Source: Pseudonocardia sp. CNS-004 (lineage in GTDB: Bacteria; Actinomycetota; Actinomycetes; Mycobacteriales; Pseudonocardiaceae). Taken from it: a stretch of DNA of 64,000 bases. A program made the position numbers and the translations under genes. The DNA lies in NCBI GenBank assembly GCA_001942185.1, contig MKJV01000100.1, positions 1 through 64,000 on the forward strand. The letters are read 5' to 3'. The notes beneath the pieces were generated by a model. It was given only the letters and a program-made list of their open reading frames with translations, made no database searches and had not been told where the DNA came from. Below are positions 60,859-64,000 of the stretch, one piece after another (position 1 is the stretch's first letter; each line of letters begins with the position of its first letter).

Positions 60859-62106
60859 GTGACACGCGACGCCGTCGGCCGCGCGGTCGCCGACGCGCAC
60901 CGCCGCGAGTGGGCCGCCGTGCTCGCCGCGACGGTGCGCGTCACCCGCGACCTGGACCGCGCCGAGGAGTGCGTCCAGGACGCGTACGCGGCCGCGCTGG
61001 AGGCGTGGACGCGCGCAGGCGTGCCGGCCCGCCCGGGTGCCTGGCTCACCACCGCGGCCCGGCACAACGCCCTGGACGTCGTGCGCCGCGACCGGACGCA
61101 GCGGGCGAAGCTGCACCTGCTGGTCGAACCGGCGGAGTCCGGCCCCGGGTCGACGTCACGGCCCGACGACCGGCTGCGGCTGGTGTTCCTGTGCTGCCAC
61201 CCGGCGCTGGCGCGCGAGGCCCAGATCGCGCTGACACTCCGGCTGGTGTGCGGCGTGCCGGTCCCGGACGTCGCGCAGGCGTTCCTGGTGCCGGAGACGA
61301 CGATGGCGGCCCGGGTCACGCGGGCGAAGAAGAAGATCGCGGCGAGCCGGATCCCGTTCCGCATGCCGACGGACGGTGAGCTGCCGGCCCGGCTGGACGC
61401 GGTCCTGACCGTGATCCACCTGTTGTTCACGACCGGCCACACGGCTCCCGCAGGTCCGGCGCTCACCCGCGACGACCTCGCGGGCCGTGCGGTCGACCTG
61501 GCCCGCATGCTGCACGATCAGCTGCCCCGCGAACGCGAGGTGACCGGGCTGCTCGCGCTGCTACTGGCCAACCACGCCCGCCGGGCCACGCGGACCGCCG
61601 CGGACGGGAGTCTGCTGCTGCTCGAGGAACAGGACCGCTCGATGTGGGACGCCGCCGCCGTCGCCGAGGCGGACGCGCTGGTCGTGCGCGCACTGCGGGG
61701 CGGTGCTCCGGGCCGGTTCGCGCTGCAGGCCGCGATCGCCGCGTTGCACGCGACCGCCCCGACCTACGACGACACGGACTGGGACCAGATCCTCGTGCTC
61801 TACGACGCGCTGCTGCGGTGCTGGCCGACGCCGGTGGTGGCGCTGAACCGGGCCGTCGCGGTCGCGATGGTCGACGGGCCGGCGGCTGGGCTGGCAGAGA
61901 TCGAGGCGCTCGAAGGGGATCCACGGCTGACGGGGTACCGCTATCTGCCCGCGGCCAAGGCCGACCTGCTGCGCCGCCTCGGCCGCGGCAGCGAGGCCGC
62001 CGCGGCGTACCAGCGGGCGATCACGCTGACGGCCAACGAGGCCGAGCGCGGGTACCTGACCGGTCGCCTGGCGGAGCTCCCGACGAACGGGACGTCCGTC
62101 GGTTAG
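60859..62106 (+). CDS. ECF42-type RNA polymerase sigma factor with C-terminal TPR-like extension
   Basis: A complete 415-residue extracytoplasmic-function sigma factor. Sigma2 (RDLDRAEECVQDAYAAALEA, GAWLTTAARHNALDVVRRDR), sigma4 (ALTLRLVCGVPVPDVAQAFL, VPETTMAARVTRAKKKIAA), then a 200-residue C-terminal domain with conserved TDGELPARLDAVLTVIHLLF, LLALLLANHARRATR, PTPVVALNRAVAVAMVDGPA and TPR-like ends. ECF42 factors use this extension in place of an anti-sigma factor, and none is adjacent. GTG at 60859. The DGPF and RibD-like genes immediately upstream are its likely targets or partners. Confidence 0.92.
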   Translation: MTRDAVGRAVADAHRREWAAVLAATVRVTRDLDRAEECVQDAYAAALEAWTRAGVPARPGAWLTTAARHNALDVVRRDRTQRAKLHLLVEPAESGPGSTSRPDDRLRLVFLCCHPALAREAQIALTLRLVCGVPVPDVAQAFLVPETTMAARVTRAKKKIAASRIPFRMPTDGELPARLDAVLTVIHLLFTTGHTAPAGPALTRDDLAGRAVDLARMLHDQLPREREVTGLLALLLANHARRATRTAADGSLLLLEEQDRSMWDAAAVAEADALVVRALRGGAPGRFALQAAIAALHATAPTYDDTDWDQILVLYDALLRCWPTPVVALNRAVAVAMVDGPAAGLAEIEALEGDPRLTGYRYLPAAKADLLRRLGRGSEAAAAYQRAITLTANEAERGYLTGRLAELPTNGTSVG

Positions 62107-62171
62107 GTCCAGCGTTCGTCGTACTGCGGCCGGGCCCCGCGCACGATCTGAACGGTTGGGGTCGGGCCTGG

Positions 62172-62318
62172 TCAGCGCCAGCCCTGGTGGCGCAGGTAGG
62201 TGCTGATCCGGGCGCGCCACCAGCGCACCCACATCCATGTGTCGGAGCGGTCGCGCCACCCGGGCCGACGTCGAGCGGTGGTCACGCCGTGCCCTCGACT
62301 CGAGACGGGGTAGCTCAT
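62172..62318 (-). CDS. Small Trp/Arg-rich protein (48 residues)
   Basis: A 48-codon ORF whose ATG at 62318 overlaps the TGA of the preceding small gene (ATGA). The sequence is strongly basic with five tryptophans: MSYPVSSRGHGVTTARRRPG, then WRDRSDTWMWVRWWRARIST. The coupling and unusual tryptophan content argue for a real gene, but no family is recognised. It could be a membrane-active or DNA-binding peptide. Confidence 0.45.
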   Translation of the reverse strand: MSYPVSSRGHGVTTARRRPGWRDRSDTWMWVRWWRARISTYLRHQGWR

Positions 62319-62512
62319 CGCGGGCCGCCAGGCGCACGGGTGCTTGCCTGCTCGGCGAGGCCGCGAAGCGGGCACGGCCAGATATGGCGGCCCGCCTGCC
62401 CACCGGTCGTGCAGACCCGGCAGTGCCCGGTGCCATCGTCGGTGTGCTCGGCGAGCATCCGTTGTGCCATGCCGGGTTCCCCGGCTATGAACGTGATCAG
62501 CTCGTCGGCCAC
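62315..62512 (-). CDS. Small protein with a CxxC...C zinc-ribbon-like motif (65 residues)
   Basis: A 65-residue acidic-to-neutral protein: VADELITFIAGEPGMAQRML, then a CRVC-x10-WPC cysteine motif and an Arg/Pro end. Such small proteins with HCRVCTTG and WPC are recurrent in actinomycetes next to helix-turn-helix genes; the role is unknown. GTG at 62512. Divergent from the XRE regulator with 159 bp between starts, and coupled by ATGA to the Trp-rich ORF downstream. Confidence 0.6.
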   Translation of the reverse strand: MADELITFIAGEPGMAQRMLAEHTDDGTGHCRVCTTGGQAGRHIWPCPLRGLAEQASTRAPGGPR

Positions 62513-62671
62513 GACCAGGAGCCTCGCCGGTGAGGCCTCGGTGGTGCGGGGTCGAATCGCGGGATGTCAAGGGGATGGTTGGGGGATGCATCGCTGCCTC
62601 CCCTTTGTGTCCGGCTGCGCGCGTTCGACTACTGAGCGTGCGACGATGGCGCCGCCCCGGGGAGGTTCGCC

Positions 62672-63982
62672 GTGTCACCGAACGAACTGCTGCGCGTCGC
62701 ATGCGAGCGCACCGCCTCGCCACGTCATCCCGACGAGGGCCTGACCCGGCAGGAGCTGGCGCAGCTCGTCAACGAGCACATCTGGTCACACCACCGGCAG
62801 CGCGTCGAGATCGACGCCAACTACATCGGCAAGCTCGAACGCGGCACCATCCGCTGGCCGAGCGAGGTGTACCGCGAAGCCCTGCGGTCGGTCCTGAACG
62901 TGTCCAGCGACGCAGCGCTCGGGCTCGCCAACCCGCGCCGCCGCGTAGTCAATAGGCCCGTGGGCCGCAAGCAGTTCCTGCGAGGCGCCGCCCTCCTCGG
63001 CGCGGGCGCGCTGTCCCTGCCGCCGGTGGCGGCGCTGCTGGAGGGCAACGAGCCCACACCGGTGCCCGCTCGGGTGAGCGCGCACGACGTCGAACAGATC
63101 CACACCGCGGCGCAGGTGTTCGCCGGCTGGGACCACACCTACGGCGGCGGGCTGGCCCGCGAAGCCGTCCTCGCCCAGCTGCGCTGGTCGGCCGATCTGC
63201 TGGACTCGACCGTCCCGGCGAAGCTGCGCCCCGCGCTGCTGTCCGCCGTCGGCTACCTAGCCCACACCTGCGCGTTCATGGCGTTCGACGCCTACGCCCA
63301 CGAGGATGCCCGCCGGATCTTCGGGTACGGGCTTGCGTGCGCGGAGGAGGCGGGCGAATGGCACCTGCGCGCGAAGATCATGTCCAGCATGGCGCGGCAG
63401 GCGATCTGGACCGGGCGCCCGGACGACGGGCTCACCCTCGCCGAGTACGCGCTGGTGCGGGCCGACCGGCTGTCGGCCACCGAGCGGGCGATGCTGCACA
63501 CCGCACACGCCCGCGCCCTGGCGAAGATGGGCCGGGTCGGCGAGACCTTGACCGCCGTCGGCGCGGCCGATGACCACTTCGCGGACCGCGACCCCGGCAC
63601 CGACGCGCCGTGGATGACCTACTACGACGGCGCACAGCACGCCGGGGATACCGGACACGCTCTGTTCGACCTGGCGATCGTCGGGCGCTCCCGCGACGAG
63701 GCGCGCGACCGACTCGCCGCTGCGGTCGCCGGGCACACCACGGGCTACGCCCGGTCGCGGGCGATCGCGCAGACCAAGCTCGCCACGCTGACCATGGTCA
63801 CCGGGGACCCGGTCGAGGCGGCCACCATCGGTACCGAGGCCGTCGACGCGGCCGGGACGCTGCGCTCCCGCCGCGCCGCCGACGACCTGCGCGAGCTGGC
63901 CCGCTACGCCAACCTGCACGCCGACGTGGGCGAGGTCGTCGAGCTGCGCCAGCGGATCCGCACCGCCGTCCTCGCCTCGTGA
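62672..63982 (+). CDS. XRE-family regulator with TPR-like sensor domain
   Basis: A complete 436-residue protein. The N-terminal helix-turn-helix (LTRQELAQLVNEHIWSHHRQ, then VEIDANYIGKLERGTIRWPS) is followed by a hydrophobic stretch with a twin-Arg-like start (GRKQFLRGAALLGAGALSLP) and about eight TPR-like helical pairs (for example AKIMSSMARQAIWTGRPDDG, AMLHTAHARALAKMGRVGET, RSRAIAQTKLATLTMVTGDP). Such regulators in actinomycetes control morphological or secondary-metabolic genes and are often paired with tiny proteins. GTG at 62672 has GGGGAGG upstream. It lies within 20 bp of the window end; its target is probably the small divergent operon. Confidence 0.88.
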   Translation: MSPNELLRVACERTASPRHPDEGLTRQELAQLVNEHIWSHHRQRVEIDANYIGKLERGTIRWPSEVYREALRSVLNVSSDAALGLANPRRRVVNRPVGRKQFLRGAALLGAGALSLPPVAALLEGNEPTPVPARVSAHDVEQIHTAAQVFAGWDHTYGGGLAREAVLAQLRWSADLLDSTVPAKLRPALLSAVGYLAHTCAFMAFDAYAHEDARRIFGYGLACAEEAGEWHLRAKIMSSMARQAIWTGRPDDGLTLAEYALVRADRLSATERAMLHTAHARALAKMGRVGETLTAVGAADDHFADRDPGTDAPWMTYYDGAQHAGDTGHALFDLAIVGRSRDEARDRLAAAVAGHTTGYARSRAIAQTKLATLTMVTGDPVEAATIGTEAVDAAGTLRSRRAADDLRELARYANLHADVGEVVELRQRIRTAVLAS

Positions 63983-64000
63983 GCACCCACACCGCGACGC

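Overview
The window is about 74% GC and densely packed on both strands with GTG and TTG starts, ATGA/GTGA stop-start overlaps and almost no spacer DNA: a high-GC actinomycete. The order CDP-alcohol phosphatidyltransferase, gcvH, garA, DUF151 nuclease, MerR regulator, gcvP is the Mycobacteriales/Pseudonocardiales arrangement. An F420-dependent glucose-6-phosphate dehydrogenase, a conservon, a SAV2177-type methyltransferase, HelR and SARP/MEDS regulators fit a Pseudonocardiaceae chromosome (Pseudonocardia-like; inferred from gene content, not from any search).

The dominant oddity is that about 26 genes, including coaA, gcvP and gcvH, are broken by one or more single-base shifts, with conserved motifs continuing in a neighbouring frame. 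In coaA, gcvP, cvnC and the 27.6 kb ABC ATPase, adding one base at the junction restores the expected family sequence. One gene (49.6 kb) carries two shifts that cancel. This pattern suggests indel errors in a long-read assembly, not mass gene decay. I give such genes as one CDS spanning both frames and state where the frame breaks. A few loci do look genuinely decayed: 9047-9199, 43603-43884 and perhaps 1557-1790.

Layout. 0-9.2 kb: end of a GH65 phosphorylase, a serine hydrolase, a UvrA-like ABC ATPase with a VOC protein and an AraC regulator, a DUF6328 membrane protein, a SigF-type sigma factor, and HelR. 9.2-18.3 kb: an amine-utilisation cluster (SDR, glutamine amidotransferase-type hydrolase, glutamine synthetase-like ligase, APC permease with a very long acidic tail, choline-kinase-like protein, FAD/GcvT dehydrogenase) with two identical 12-bp palindromes CGGTCTAGACCG in front of its transcription units. 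18.5-21.3 kb: a conservon (CvnA, CvnC, CvnD, no CvnB). 21.3-26.9 kb: RecQ, a methyltransferase, a Tet(M)/Otr(A)-like ribosomal protection GTPase with a leader ORF, and a HutC-type GntR. 27-33.2 kb: an FCD-type GntR, an ABC importer with two permeases, a fumarylacetoacetase-family hydrolase and Fgd.

33.2-38.6 kb: SARP-like regulator, MEDS/HATPase and MEDS/STAS sensor pair, TPP enzyme, OsmC. 38.6-48.2 kb: the pgsA/gcvH/garA/DUF151/ResR locus, then an inserted LuxR, hydrolase fragment and flavin oxidoreductase, then a tandem glycine riboswitch and gcvP. 48.3-52.1 kb: a DUF4037 gene bracketed by 18-bp direct repeats and two CNNM/CorC-type membrane proteins behind a proline-rich leader ORF. 52.2-56.7 kb: coaA, MarR, DUF427, SIMPL lipoprotein, FMN alpha-hydroxyacid oxidase. 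56.8-62.1 kb: a membrane-domain Ser/Thr kinase coupled to a membrane acyltransferase-like protein, then a RibD/DHFR-like, DGPF-protein and ECF42 sigma module. 62.1-64 kb: two tiny overlapping ORFs divergent from an XRE/TPR regulator.

No tRNA, rRNA, CRISPR array, insertion sequence or phage gene was recognised.
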